From JAIVJM01 sp963816985 (GTDB lineage Bacteria; Acidobacteriota; Blastocatellia; Pyrinomonadales; Pyrinomonadaceae): DNA of 64,000 nt. Of the stretch, positions 18,586 to 27,493 are shown one piece after another. The notes below the pieces were generated by a model. That model was not told the DNA's origin and did not search any database. It saw only the letters and a list, made by a program, of their open reading frames with translations. Location: positions 1 through 64,000 of the forward strand of contig CAWFMF010000001.1 in assembly GCA_963816985.1 (NCBI GenBank), given 5' to 3'. How positions within the stretch are numbered: the stretch's first letter is position 1; each line of letters begins with the position of its first letter. The position numbers were made by a program, and so were the translations under genes.

Positions 18586-20286
18586 ATGGGCGAACGCGAA
18601 GGACACTTGAAGGGCGACGCCGCCGGGCTGTCGCGCGAATGGCTGTGGCGGCTCATCGCCGGGCGGGTCATCATCGGGGCGCTGCTGCTGGGGGCGGGGG
18701 CTTTGTGGACGGGCGCGGCGTCTGCGAACGGTTCGGGGCCGGGTCGCCTGAGCGGCGCGTTCCCGGTCGCCATGACCGTGCTCGTGCTCTCGATTCTCTA
18801 CTCGCTGGCGCTGCGCTTCCGTCTCCTCCAGCCGCGAAAGCACGCCGGGGCGCAGTTCGCCCTCGACGTGCTGCTCATCACATGGCTCGTGTGGCTGACG
18901 GGCAGCCCTTACTCGCCTTACTCCGCGCTCTACATCGTCGTCATCTCGATAGCGGGGATTTTCCTCGGCGCGCGCGTCGCCTTGCTGACGGCGGTCGGCT
19001 GCGCGGCGTGCTACACGGGAGTGATGGTCGCGCTCTCCGCCGGTTGGCTGAGTCTGAGCGGCGGGGCGGCGGCGCACATCTCTCTGGCCGAAGCGGCGCA
19101 GGCCATCGGCCTCAACGACGTGGCGTTTCTCGTCGTCGGCCTTCTGGCGGCGCAGTTGGCGGGACGGCAAAAGCACTCCGACGTGCAGCTCATCGCGGCG
19201 ACGCGCTCGCTCGAAAAGCTGCGCGCGCTGCACGAGCGCATCGTCGAGTCCATCCGTTCGGGCGTCGTCACGACTGACCTCGACCGACACATCTACACGA
19301 TGAACCGCGCGGCGGAGGAGATGACCGGCTACACCGCCGAAGACCTGCGCGGGCAGGACGCCTCGATCCTCTTCGGCGATTTCAAGACGCAGATCGAAGA
19401 GGCTCTGCGCGCGGCCAGTGACGGTCACGCGGGCGGGCGATACGAGGCCGACTGCCTGACCTCCGAGGGCTTCCGCATCCGCCTCGGCTACAGCATCTCG
19501 CCGCTCTTCTCCGAGCGCGGCGAGACGACGGGCCTCGTCGTCACCTTTCAAGACCTGACCGACATCCGCGCGATGGAAGAGACCTCGCGGCGGCAGGAGA
19601 GACTCTCGGCGGTCGGGCGCGTGGCCGCCGGCATCGCGCACGAGATTAGAAATCCTCTGGCGGCGATGCGCGGCTCGATTCAGGTCTTGCGCTCGGAACT
19701 CCCGCCGGACTCGGCGCAGGGCGAGTTGATGGAGATCGTGCTGCGCGAGTCCGACCGCCTCAACCGCATCATCACGGACTTCCTGACCTACGCGCGCCCG
19801 CGACAGGTCTCGCTCGCCGAGACCGACTTGCGCGAGCCGCTGCGCGAGACCTTCGCGCTCCTGCGCCACAGCCCGGAGTTACGCGACGGGCACGAGATCG
19901 AAGACGTCGTGCCGGAAGAGGCCATCCCCGCACTCGCCGACGTGAACAGCATCAAGCAGGTCTTCTGGAACCTCGCGCGCAACGCCCTCAACGCGATGCC
20001 CGACGGCGGAACTTTGCGCGCCGAGATGCAGCAGGTCGGCGAAGACCGCGCCCGCATCACCTTCACCGACACGGGGCGCGGCATGACGCACGCGCAGGTC
20101 GAGCGTCTCTTCGAGCCCTTCTCTTCCTCGACGACCGGCGGGACGGGGCTCGGCCTCTCGATTGTTTATCAAATCATTCGCGATCACGGTGGTACAATCA
20201 ACGTCCGCAGCCGCGAGGGCCACGGCACGACCATCACGGTCGAGCTGCCGTGTAAAGCTCAGGAGCCGGGGCCGAGGGGCCTTTAA
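18586..20286 (+). CDS. pilS: PilS-like membrane histidine kinase (NtrB family)
   Basis: 566 residues from ATG 18586 (a GTG six codons upstream is possible). About six membrane segments fill residues 15-190, as in PilS. A PAS domain follows (about 220-340). HisKA has AAGIAHEIRNPLAAMRGS, then the ATPase domain with NLARNALNAMPDGG, DTGRGM and GTGLGLSIV. Immediately downstream (38 bases) lies an NtrC-type regulator, and two type IV pilin genes lie 2.8 kb further on behind a sigma-54-like promoter. This layout is why I call it PilS rather than a generic NtrB. It would control pilin transcription through the partner regulator. Confidence 0.8.
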   Translation: MGEREGHLKGDAAGLSREWLWRLIAGRVIIGALLLGAGALWTGAASANGSGPGRLSGAFPVAMTVLVLSILYSLALRFRLLQPRKHAGAQFALDVLLITWLVWLTGSPYSPYSALYIVVISIAGIFLGARVALLTAVGCAACYTGVMVALSAGWLSLSGGAAAHISLAEAAQAIGLNDVAFLVVGLLAAQLAGRQKHSDVQLIAATRSLEKLRALHERIVESIRSGVVTTDLDRHIYTMNRAAEEMTGYTAEDLRGQDASILFGDFKTQIEEALRAASDGHAGGRYEADCLTSEGFRIRLGYSISPLFSERGETTGLVVTFQDLTDIRAMEETSRRQERLSAVGRVAAGIAHEIRNPLAAMRGSIQVLRSELPPDSAQGELMEIVLRESDRLNRIITDFLTYARPRQVSLAETDLREPLRETFALLRHSPELRDGHEIEDVVPEEAIPALADVNSIKQVFWNLARNALNAMPDGGTLRAEMQQVGEDRARITFTDTGRGMTHAQVERLFEPFSSSTTGGTGLGLSIVYQIIRDHGGTINVRSREGHGTTITVELPCKAQEPGPRGL

Positions 20287-20324
20287 CGGCTAGGACAACT
20301 GCGAAGACTTCCCAAGATTTTGCT

Positions 20325-21743
20325 ATGGCTAACATCTTAATCGTTGACGACGAGCAGGGCATGAGGCAGCTCCTCTCGCTGGTCTTCGGGCGCGCGGATC
20401 ATCAGGTGCGCGCCGCCGAGAGCGGCGCTAAGGCTCTGGAGATGCTGCGGCGCGAGCCCGCCGACCTCATCATCTCGGACGTGAAGATGCCGGACATGAA
20501 CGGCATCGAGCTGCTGCGGGCGGTCAGGGAGTTTTTGCCCGAAGTGGCGGTCGTGATGATGACGGCCTTCGCCACCGTGGACACGGCGCGCGAGGCGTTC
20601 AAGCTCGGCGCGGACGACTTCATCCAGAAGCCCTTCGACGTGGACGAGCTGAAGCTCATCGTCTCGAAGGCGCTCGAACGGCTCCGGCTCTTGCAGGAGA
20701 ACCGGGCCTTCAAACGCGCGCAGCGCGAGCGGGGCCGACTCGATCAAATCATCGGTCGTTCGGGCCGGATGCAGGCCGTCTACCAGATGATCGAGACGGT
20801 CGCGGGCGTCCAGTCCACCGTCCTCATCACGGGCGAATCGGGCACGGGCAAGGAGATGGTCGCCCGCGCCGTCCACAACCTCTGACCGCGCGCCGACAAG
20901 CCCTTCATGCCGATCAACTGCGGCGCGTTCACCGAGACGCTGCTTGAGTCCGAACTCTTCGGCTACGTGCGCGGCGCGTTCACCGGCGCGACCGCGAACC
21001 GCAAGGGGCTCTTCGAGGCGGCGGACAAGGGCACAATCTTCCTCGACGAGATCGGCGAGATGTCGCCGACGATGCAAGTGAAACTCCTCCGCGTCCTTCA
21101 GGAGCGGAAGGTGCGCCCCGTCGGCGCGCACGAGGAGAGTTCCTTCGACACGCGCGTCATCGCCGCCACGAATCGCGACCTCGCCGCGATGGTCAAGCAG
21201 GGCGGCTTCCGCGAAGACCTCTTCTACCGCATCTCGGTCATCCCCATCGAGCTGCCCCCTCTGCGCGAGCGGCGCGAAGACATCCCCGACCTCGTCGAGC
21301 ACTTCACGCAAAAGTTCTGTACACAGACGGGCCGCGCCCTCCAAGTCTCGGAGCGCACGATGGAGCACCTCGAACGCTACTCGTGGCCGGGTAACGTGCG
21401 CGAGCTTGAACACACTATCGAGCGCGCCGTCGCCTTAGAGCGCACCGACACGATTCAGCCCGAAGCGCTCCCGCAGCAGGTGACGAACTATAACCCCTCG
21501 CGCGTTGACCCCTCGGCCTTCGACCTGCCCGACGAAGGCATCAACCTCGTCGCGCATCTTGAGCACCTCGAAAAGACCTACCTCCTCGAAGCGCTCCGCC
21601 GCACGGGCGGCAACCAGACGCGCGCGGCGGAAGTCCTCCACCTCTCGGTGCGGAGCCTTCGCCACCTCCTCGACAAGCACGGCATCCGCAACCTCACCGC
21701 CCAACTCCGCTCGGACGCCGCCGGGCGCGGCGGGGCAGAGTAA
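20325..21743 (+). pseudogene. pilR: PilR-like sigma-54 response regulator with an in-frame TGA
   Basis: Receiver domain at the N-terminus (LIVDDEQGMRQLL, ISDVKMPDMNG, lysine in FIQKPF), AAA+ domain with GESGTGKEM, GAFTGA and DEIGEM, and a C-terminal Fis-type HTH (RAAEVLHLSVRSLRHLL). The frame is interrupted by TGA at 20883-20885, between HNL and PRADKPFMPINCG. Relatives have Ser at this point, so TCA or TCG to TGA by one substitution is the simplest reading. Both halves are in the same frame and otherwise perfect. Either the gene is newly inactivated or the base is a consensus error. If real, PilS signalling to the pilin promoter would be cut. Confidence 0.82.
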
Positions 21744-21758
21744 AAGGCGGAGGGGTGA

Positions 21759-21786
21759 TTGTGTGCTTACCCAAAATGTTTATAAT
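21759..21786 (+). promoter_or_regulatory. Promoter of the DUF433 gene
   Basis: A perfect -10 TATAAT (21781-21786) stands 16 bases after TTGTGT (21759-21764). An AGGAG site precedes the ATG at 21819. Confidence 0.6.
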
Positions 21787-21818
21787 GTCTTTCGGGGTAG
21801 AGCTTAGGAGAGGCTGTT

Positions 21819-22136
21819 ATGAATAAACAATATGTCGAAAAGATAGGCAGAGCTTACCGTCTCGTCGGGAGTCGTGTATCTCTGGATTCTATCGTTTATG
21901 CCTTCCTTAACGGTCAATCGCCTGAAAGTATCGTGGAGAGTTTCCCTACCCTTTCGCTCGAACAGGTGTACGGCGCAATCACCTTTTACCTCGCCAACCG
22001 CGACGAAATTAATGAATACCTACGACAAGGACGAGAGGAGTTCGAGGCTTTACGTCAGACTACGCGGGAGGCAAACCCGCTGTTGTATAAGAAGCTTGAA
22101 GAAGCCCGAAGTCGCATCTCGTCTGCCCGTCGGTAA
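21819..22136 (+). CDS. DUF433 family protein, probable antitoxin
   Basis: 105 residues. The core IVYAFLNGQSPESIVESFPTLSLEQVYGAITFYLANRDEINEYL is the DUF433 helix-turn-helix-like fold. DUF433 proteins are often paired with DUF5615 PIN-like proteins, as here (gene at 22318). The pair has clearly lower GC than the neighbours and lies between the PilR-like gene and the pilins, which suggests acquisition by transfer. It has its own promoter. Antitoxin function is inferred from pairing. Confidence 0.75.
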   Translation: MNKQYVEKIGRAYRLVGSRVSLDSIVYAFLNGQSPESIVESFPTLSLEQVYGAITFYLANRDEINEYLRQGREEFEALRQTTREANPLLYKKLEEARSRISSARR

Positions 22137-22257
22137 CAATTCTTTACGTATCCCCTCGTGAGTTGACTAAAAGTCCGTGCGCGAAGATTTGACTTGACGC
22201 GCGCGGCACAGTTCAGAAGAACCCGCCTGCCGATCTTAGAGGCCAAGCCCATTGGGT

Positions 22258-22284
22258 CCCGCCTCGGAACGGCGGGCTTTTTTG
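22258..22284 (+). terminator. Intrinsic terminator between the DUF433 and DUF5615 genes
   Basis: A 6-bp GC stem (22258-22263 with 22271-22276) is followed by a T-rich tail. The 120 bases before it hold no gene; I considered a small RNA but cannot support one. Confidence 0.5.
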
Positions 22285-22317
22285 TTTTGAAGCGGGAGTC
22301 TAGCGGAAGGTGAATTC

Positions 22318-22668
22318 ATGGAAATTAGATTCCAAGCTGATGAGGACTTAAACGAAACGATAATCACAGCATTGAAACGCCACGAGCCGCGCATTGATTT
22401 CCTGACAGCGTACAACGCCGGGATAAAAGGTATGCCTGATTGGCAGGTGCTTGGAGTCGCCGCACGGTCAGGTCGCATCCTTGTAACTCACGACCTCAAG
22501 ACGATGCCCTATGAATTTGCAAAGTTCATTCAAACGCATGATAGCCACGGTGTCTTGATTGTTACCCAAGACCTCCCGTTGGCAACTGCTGCTGAAGAGT
22601 TATTTCTCATTTGGTCGGAGATGAAGTTGGAGGATTGGGTGAACAGGATTTGCACTCTACCTCTTTAA
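22318..22668 (+). CDS. DUF5615 family PIN-like protein, probable toxin
   Basis: 116 residues with GGAAGGTGAATTC before the ATG. Family signs are FQADEDLNETIITAL at the start (conserved acidic pair), GMPDWQVLGVAARSGRILVTHDLKTMP with its aspartates, and GVLIVTQDLPL near the end. These acidic positions match the PIN-like nuclease arrangement. Partner of the DUF433 gene; unlike most such pairs, the two are separated by 181 bases and a terminator-like hairpin. RNase activity is family inference. Confidence 0.75.
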   Translation: MEIRFQADEDLNETIITALKRHEPRIDFLTAYNAGIKGMPDWQVLGVAARSGRILVTHDLKTMPYEFAKFIQTHDSHGVLIVTQDLPLATAAEELFLIWSEMKLEDWVNRICTLPL

Positions 22669-22920
22669 TGCGTCTCGCGAATCTGGAAGCGGGGGCGGCG
22701 GATTCCTGAAACGGAATCGGCCTGTTTCCGGCGAAGGCCCTTTGGTGACAAGCAGTTGCGGGTTGTCAAATTCCGTCATCCGGCCCGTGCCGAAATTTGT
22801 TACCCGGCCCCTCACGGCACTTCTCAAGTGCTCCCGCGCGCGCGGCCCGTCAGGACTGATTACTTGCAAAATTAATGACTAAACGGCCTTTTCGGCGTCG
22901 CGCGGGGCGGCGGGACGGTC

Positions 22921-22936
22921 TTGGCACGGCTCTTGT
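22921..22936 (+). promoter_or_regulatory. Sigma-54-like promoter upstream of the first pilin
   Basis: The sequence TTGGCACGGCTCTTGT has a perfect -24 box (TTGGCACG, GG at 22923-22924). The -12 box has TTGT instead of TTGC at the correct spacing. It gives a start near 22947 and a leader of about 100 bases before the pilin ATG at 23049. Sigma-54 and PilSR control of pilin genes is well known in Pseudomonas, Myxococcus and Geobacter. The region 22669-22920 holds nothing else that I can name. Confidence 0.6.
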
Positions 22937-23048
22937 TAAGGGTGATGCTGACCGAATCGCGCCACTGACGACGCGTAAGCCTGAAACGATGTCCGACAGC
23001 GCGAGAAATAATCTTCACTCGAAACATCTCAAGGAGCACCCAGAGAAA

Positions 23049-23537
23049 ATGCAAACGAAAAAAGGCCAGTCCGGCTTCTCGCTCATCGAACTTCTGATCG
23101 TCGTCGCGATCATCGGCATCATCGCCGCCATCGCCATCCCCAACCTCCTCGCCGCGCGTCGCGCCTCGAACGAATCCGCCGCCATCGCCACGATGAAGAC
23201 GATTCTCAACGCCGAAGAGACCTACCGCTCGACCAAGGGCGAGGGCAACAAGTACGCCGGTCAGGCCGTCCTCAAGACCGAGAAGCTTCTCGACACGGTC
23301 GTCGGCGATCCCGCCGCGGTCAAGTCCGGCTACAAGTACGTCGTGTCGGCAGTCGGCACGGACGATGTGTGGTTTGACGCCACGGGCACCTCGCAGCAGG
23401 CTTCGACCGGCTCGCGCAGCTTCTCCACCAACGAGGCGGGCGTCGTCTACGGCAGCGCCTCCGGCACCCTGACCGCCCCGACCTTCGCGGCTGACGACAC
23501 CCGCGCGGTCACCGGCGGCACCCCCGTCAAGAACTAA
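23049..23537 (+). CDS. pilA: Type IV pilin, first copy
   Basis: 162 residues from ATG 23049, chosen because it yields a short class III leader and has AAGGAG 12 bases upstream; a longer frame from 22875 is not needed. The leader MQTKKGQSG is cut by prepilin peptidase before FSLIELLIVVAIIG, with Glu at mature position 5. A hydrophobic helix of about 25 residues follows, then a globular domain rich in Ala, Thr and Ser. It is the likely major pilin, translated from the sigma-54-like promoter and followed 97 bases later by a second pilin. Confidence 0.9.
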   Translation: MQTKKGQSGFSLIELLIVVAIIGIIAAIAIPNLLAARRASNESAAIATMKTILNAEETYRSTKGEGNKYAGQAVLKTEKLLDTVVGDPAAVKSGYKYVVSAVGTDDVWFDATGTSQQASTGSRSFSTNEAGVVYGSASGTLTAPTFAADDTRAVTGGTPVKN

Positions 23538-23634
23538 CACCGCCGCTCTCGACACTGACTCGCACTTCCGAAGGGGCGGCATCCACATGCCGCCCCTTCG
23601 CTTTCCCTCTCTCCAGAGACAGCGGAGCACGATA

Positions 23635-24087
23635 ATGCATAGAGACAGAAGGCAGACCGGCTTTTCGCTCATCGAACTGTTGATCGTCGTCGCGATCATC
23701 GGCATCATCGCCGCCATCGCCATCCCCAACCTCCTCAAGGCGCGCAAGGCGACGAACGAGGCCTCGGCCATCAACAGCATGCGCACCATCTGGAGCGCGC
23801 AGACCGTCTACCGCAAGACCTTCACCAACGACACGACCTATGCCCCGAACCTGACGACACTCGGCACGGCCCCCGGCGCGCGCATCCTCAACGTCGTCCT
23901 CGGCGGCTCCGACACCCCGACCAAGAGCGGCTACGATTTCGCAATGACCGGCAGCACGGGCACCTTCTCGGCGACCGCCGAACCGCAGGTCGGGCGCGGC
24001 GACCGCCACTTTTTCGTGGATGAGTCGGCGGTCATCCGCTATAACCACACCGCCATGGCCACGGAAACCGACCGCGCCATCCAGTAG
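23635..24087 (+). CDS. Type IV pilin, second copy
   Basis: 150 residues from ATG 23635 with GCGGAG before it. The leader MHRDRRQTG precedes FSLIELLIVVAIIG, again with Glu5. The N-terminal helix is nearly identical to that of the upstream pilin in protein and DNA, while the globular domain is different. This points to tandem duplication followed by divergence, so it may be a minor pilin or a functional alternative. The 236 bases after it hold no supported gene. Confidence 0.88.
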   Translation: MHRDRRQTGFSLIELLIVVAIIGIIAAIAIPNLLKARKATNEASAINSMRTIWSAQTVYRKTFTNDTTYAPNLTTLGTAPGARILNVVLGGSDTPTKSGYDFAMTGSTGTFSATAEPQVGRGDRHFFVDESAVIRYNHTAMATETDRAIQ

Positions 24088-24323
24088 GCCGACCGTCATC
24101 AAGTCTCCAGCTCCGTTCGTGGTCGAACCTCCCGCACGCCTTCACGAGCGACTCAACCTGCTCGTCCACTGCGGCGTCACCGTCAAGGTCTTCCGCCCCG
24201 CGCGCCGTCTCAGCGACGACGCGCGGTTAGCCGCGCCCGACAATATCCGTCTCTCGAAGCAGTAGAAAAAGTCTTCACACGTCGCAGCCGTCACCCGCCG
24301 TCCGGCGCGGGGCGTGGAAAAAA

Positions 24324-25190
24324 ATGCCGATGAGCGGTAATGTTGAATTCATGGAGCAGGCCCAGACAGTTTCGAGCGCGGGCGCGTCCGCCGTTGAGAC
24401 GAAGCACTCCTCTCTGCGGCGCGTCGGGACGATTGCGCGCAACACCTTCCGCGAGGCGGTGCGCGACCGCGTGCTTTACAACCTCGTCGTCTTCGCGCTG
24501 CTGCTGACGACCGCCGCCATCTTCCTCGGCGAGCTGTCGGCGGCGCAGGAAGCGAAGATCATCGTTGACATGGGCTTGAGCGCGACGCTCGTCTTCGGCG
24601 TCTTCATCGCCATCTTCGTCGGCGTCGGGCTCGTCTACAAAGAGATCGAGCGGCGCACCGTCTACGCCATCTTCGCGAAGCCGGTCGGGCGCGGCGAGTT
24701 CCTCGTCGGCAAGTACGCGGGGCTCTCTCTGACGCTCGCCGTCAACGTCGCGGTGATGGGGGCGGGCGTCTCGCTCGCGCTCCTCTACGTGCGCGGCGGT
24801 TGGACGCCGCTCGCCCTGAGCATCTGGCCCGCCGTGGGGCTCATCCTCTTCGAGCTTTTGATTCTGGTGGCGCTCGCGCTCCTCTTCTCTTCCTTCTCGA
24901 CGCCCGCGCTCTCGGCGGTCTGCACCTTCTTCGTCTTCGTCATCGGCCACTTCAGCGCAGACCTGCGGACGTTCGCCGACTCGCTCGGCTCGCCCGCCGC
25001 CGGGGCCGTCTTCGGCGCGCTCTACTATCTTTTGCCGAACCTCTCGAACTTCTCTTACATCACCGCCGCCTCGCACGGGCAGACGCCGACGGCGGCGGCC
25101 TTCTTCGGGGCGGTCGTGTACGCGCTCGTCTACGTCGCCGTGCTGCTCGCCGCCGCCACGCTCATCTTCAAACGACGGAACTTCAAATGA
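24324..25190 (+). CDS. ABC-2 type transporter permease
   Basis: 288 residues with six predicted membrane segments. RNTFREAVRDRVLYNLV and an early YKEIERRTVYAIFAKPVGRGEFLVGKYAG are hallmarks of ABC-2 permeases (NosY/GldF-like). The start is uncertain among ATGs at 24324, 24333 and 24351. It overlaps the next gene by ATGA, and the ATPase follows one gene later, so the three form an exporter operon of unknown substrate. Confidence 0.85.
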   Translation: MPMSGNVEFMEQAQTVSSAGASAVETKHSSLRRVGTIARNTFREAVRDRVLYNLVVFALLLTTAAIFLGELSAAQEAKIIVDMGLSATLVFGVFIAIFVGVGLVYKEIERRTVYAIFAKPVGRGEFLVGKYAGLSLTLAVNVAVMGAGVSLALLYVRGGWTPLALSIWPAVGLILFELLILVALALLFSSFSTPALSAVCTFFVFVIGHFSADLRTFADSLGSPAAGAVFGALYYLLPNLSNFSYITAASHGQTPTAAAFFGAVVYALVYVAVLLAAATLIFKRRNFK

Positions 25191-26155
25191 GAGGGAGCGT
25201 CGAAAAAGATTCGGGCCGGAGAGACGCACCGGGAGCGGTCTCTTCATCAAGCCTCTGGGACGCGCGCGACGCTCTGCTCGTGCTGCTCGTCGTCGCGGGG
25301 CTTGGGCTTGTCTTCGCCCTCTCGCGCGCGCTCGAAGGGCGGCGACCGTCCGACGACCCCTTCGCGTCTTACGAGCAGGCTTACGTGACGCCCGAAGCCG
25401 CGCGCCGGATGAGCCTCGGCTTTAACGGGCTGGTGGCCGACTGGTACTGGCTCCGCTCCCTGCAATACGTCGGGCGCAAGAGCGCCGCGTACCGGGGTGA
25501 CATCAGGCTCGACGACCTGAGCCCGCTCGACATGAAGGGACTCGCGCCGCTGCTCGAACGCGCGACCACGCTCGACCCGCAGTTCATGTCGGTCTACGAT
25601 TTCGGCTCGATGGTCTTACCGGCGGTTGATGCGGAAGCCGCCATCCGGCTCGTCTCCAAAGGCATCCGCGAGAACCCGCGCGCGTGGCGCTTGTACCAGC
25701 GGCTCGGCTTCATCTACTGGCAGCAACAACGCTTCCCCGAAGCCGCCGAGACCTTCCGCGCGGGCGCGCGTCTGCCCGAAGCGCCCGGCTGGATGGAGGC
25801 TCTGGCCGCGCAGATGGAGATCAGCGGCGGCAGCCGCGACACGGCGCGCGCCATCTACCGGCGCATGTACGCCGAATCCGAAGACGAGCAGCTCAAGAAC
25901 GTCGCCCTCAAGCGACTGCTGCAAATCGAATCGCTCGAAGAGCGCGATGAGATTCGCGCTGTGCTCGAAACTTTCCGGGCGCGCGTCTCCCGCTGCGCCT
26001 CGAACTGGCGAGAGGTGGCCGGCGCACTCCGCGCCGCCGGACTCAAGACCGACCCCACGGGCTCGCCGCTCGACCCGACCGGCGTCCCCTACACACTCGA
26101 CTCCGCCGCCTGCGCCGCGCAACTCGACGCGCGCTCGGAGATTCCGAAGAAATGA
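25187..26155 (+). CDS. Membrane-anchored TPR protein of an ABC exporter operon
   Basis: 322 residues; the start ATG overlaps the permease stop. One membrane span (about 30-48, LLVLLVVAGLGLVFAL) is followed by NGLVADWYWLRSLQYVG and TPR-like helices (WRLYQRLGFIYWQQQRFPEAAETFRAG). Proteins like this are regularly found between ABC-2 permease and ATPase genes in acidobacteria and relatives, but I know of no assigned function. The stop codon lies inside the left arm of an inverted repeat. Confidence 0.75.
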   Translation: MRGSVEKDSGRRDAPGAVSSSSLWDARDALLVLLVVAGLGLVFALSRALEGRRPSDDPFASYEQAYVTPEAARRMSLGFNGLVADWYWLRSLQYVGRKSAAYRGDIRLDDLSPLDMKGLAPLLERATTLDPQFMSVYDFGSMVLPAVDAEAAIRLVSKGIRENPRAWRLYQRLGFIYWQQQRFPEAAETFRAGARLPEAPGWMEALAAQMEISGGSRDTARAIYRRMYAESEDEQLKNVALKRLLQIESLEERDEIRAVLETFRARVSRCASNWREVAGALRAAGLKTDPTGSPLDPTGVPYTLDSAACAAQLDARSEIPKK

Positions 26156-26238
26156 TGAATGCGGAATGATGAATGATGAATTAAGACCTCGCTGCTTCTG
26201 TCTTTCATTCATCATTCATCATTCCGCATTCATCATTT
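26150..26238. repeat. Heptamer-built inverted repeat (GAATGAT type)
   Basis: Perfect 31-base arms, 26150-26180 and 26208-26238, with a 27-base loop. The left arm reads as 7-base units GAATGCG, GAATGAT, GAATGAT. It contains the stop codon of the TPR gene and ends 16 bases before the ATPase start. Confidence 0.92.
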
Positions 26239-26254
26239 CCTTATTGAGGTTCGA

Positions 26255-27214
26255 ATGATGTCTCCTGCCGTTGAGATTAATAACCTGACGAAGGACTACG
26301 AAGTAGGCTTCCTGCGCAAGCGGAGGGTGCGCGCTCTGGACGGGCTTTCGCTTGAGGTCGAGCGCGGGGAGATTTTCGGCTTCCTCGGCGCGAACGGCGC
26401 GGGCAAGACGACGACGTTGAAGCTCCTGATGCGACTCATGTACCCGACGGCGGGCGGCGCGCGCATTTTGGGCCGCGACGTGGGCGACATCTCGATGCAC
26501 GCGCGCATCGGCTACCTGCCGGAGCACCCGTACTTTTACGATTACCTGACGGCGCGCGAGCTGGTGGAATACTGCGCCGAGCTGTTCGGCTACTCGCGGT
26601 CGGAGCGCAAGCGGCGGGCTTCGGATTTGCTCGCGCGCGTGCGGCTCGAAGAGAAGAGTTGGGACAAGCAGTTGCGGAAGTTCTCGAAGGGGATGTTGCA
26701 GCGCGTGGGGCTCGCGCAGGCGCTCGTCAACGACCCGTCCGTCGTCTTTCTGGACGAGCCGATGAGCGGACTCGATCCCATCGGACGCCGGGAGGTGCGA
26801 GACCTCATCGCCTCTCTGCGCGCCAGCGGCACGACCGTCTTCCTCTGCTCGCACATCCTCGCCGACATCGAAGTCCTCTGCGACCGCGCGGCCATCCTCC
26901 AGCGCGGGCGGCTCGCGCACATCGGTCGGCTCGACGAGTTGCGCGGGGCCGGCGGCGGCGACGGCGCGCGCGCGATGGAAGTCGTCGTCTCCGGCGCGGA
27001 CGCTTCGCGGCTCGCGGCTTCGCTCGAAGGCTTAGAAGGCGCGCGCCTGACGGCGACGCCGGGCGGGGCGCGCATCGAAGTGCCCTCGGAAGAGCACGTG
27101 GACGAAGCCCTCCGCGCCGCGCGCGCCGCCGGGGCGAGTCTCGTCTCCGTCCACCCGGTCGGCAACGCGTTGGAAGAGTTGATGGTCAGCGAGGACTCAA
27201 CGACGCGGGCATGA
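26255..27214 (+). CDS. ABC transporter ATP-binding protein
   Basis: 319 residues. Walker A GANGAGKTT, Q-loop-equivalent PEHPYFYDYLTARE, signature FSKGMLQRVGLAQAL, Walker B VVFLDEPMSGLDP and the switch histidine in LCSHIL are all present. A C-terminal extension of about 80 residues is typical of the CcmA/NatA class. It pairs with the permease at 24324. The substrate is unknown. Confidence 0.92.
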   Translation: MMSPAVEINNLTKDYEVGFLRKRRVRALDGLSLEVERGEIFGFLGANGAGKTTTLKLLMRLMYPTAGGARILGRDVGDISMHARIGYLPEHPYFYDYLTARELVEYCAELFGYSRSERKRRASDLLARVRLEEKSWDKQLRKFSKGMLQRVGLAQALVNDPSVVFLDEPMSGLDPIGRREVRDLIASLRASGTTVFLCSHILADIEVLCDRAAILQRGRLAHIGRLDELRGAGGGDGARAMEVVVSGADASRLAASLEGLEGARLTATPGGARIEVPSEEHVDEALRAARAAGASLVSVHPVGNALEELMVSEDSTTRA

Positions 27215-27216
27215 TT

Positions 27217-27485
27217 CAGAGCCCCGAAGGGGCGAGGGAAATTAGCCGGGGGTGAAGCGAGGACGCGCGAGCGTCCGAGCGCAGCCCCCGGAACAAGTCA
27301 CGTAAAAATGTTTGCGCCCCGGCAGGGGCGCGGGAACGGCGTCACATGAAAGGTGACACGCGTCGTTTCCGTCGCCCCTGCCGGGGCGAGATGTTTTTGT
27401 CGCGTGATGTTCCGGGGGTTGCGCTCGAAGGCTTATGCCTTCTCGCTCACCCCCGGCTAATTTCCCTCGCCCCTTCGGGGCTCTG
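27217..27485. repeat. GC-rich three-hairpin palindromic element, copy 1
   Basis: Perfect 39-base outer arms, 27217-27255 and 27447-27485. Each side carries its own hairpin (CCGGGGG facing CCCCCGG), and a central stem joins 27315-27330 with 27373-27388. It lies between the convergent ABC ATPase and zinc-ribbon genes. A shorter relative is at 57194-57365. Confidence 0.85.
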
Positions 27486-27493
27486 AACTTCTT

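Noticed and set aside
20883..20885. In-frame TGA as selenocysteine or recoding
   Set aside because: The position is a serine in relatives, there is no selenocysteine element after it, and other genes in the window also have random-looking frame breaks.
22137..22257. Small RNA gene between the DUF433 and DUF5615 genes
   Set aside because: A hairpin with T-run follows, but I see no promoter or conserved structure that supports an RNA gene.
22657..22869. Minus-strand ORF before the pilin
   Set aside because: No binding site and no recognisable protein; it overlaps the region leading to the sigma-54-like promoter.
24088..24265. Open frame after the second pilin
   Set aside because: It continues an out-of-frame shadow of the pilin and has no binding site of its own.
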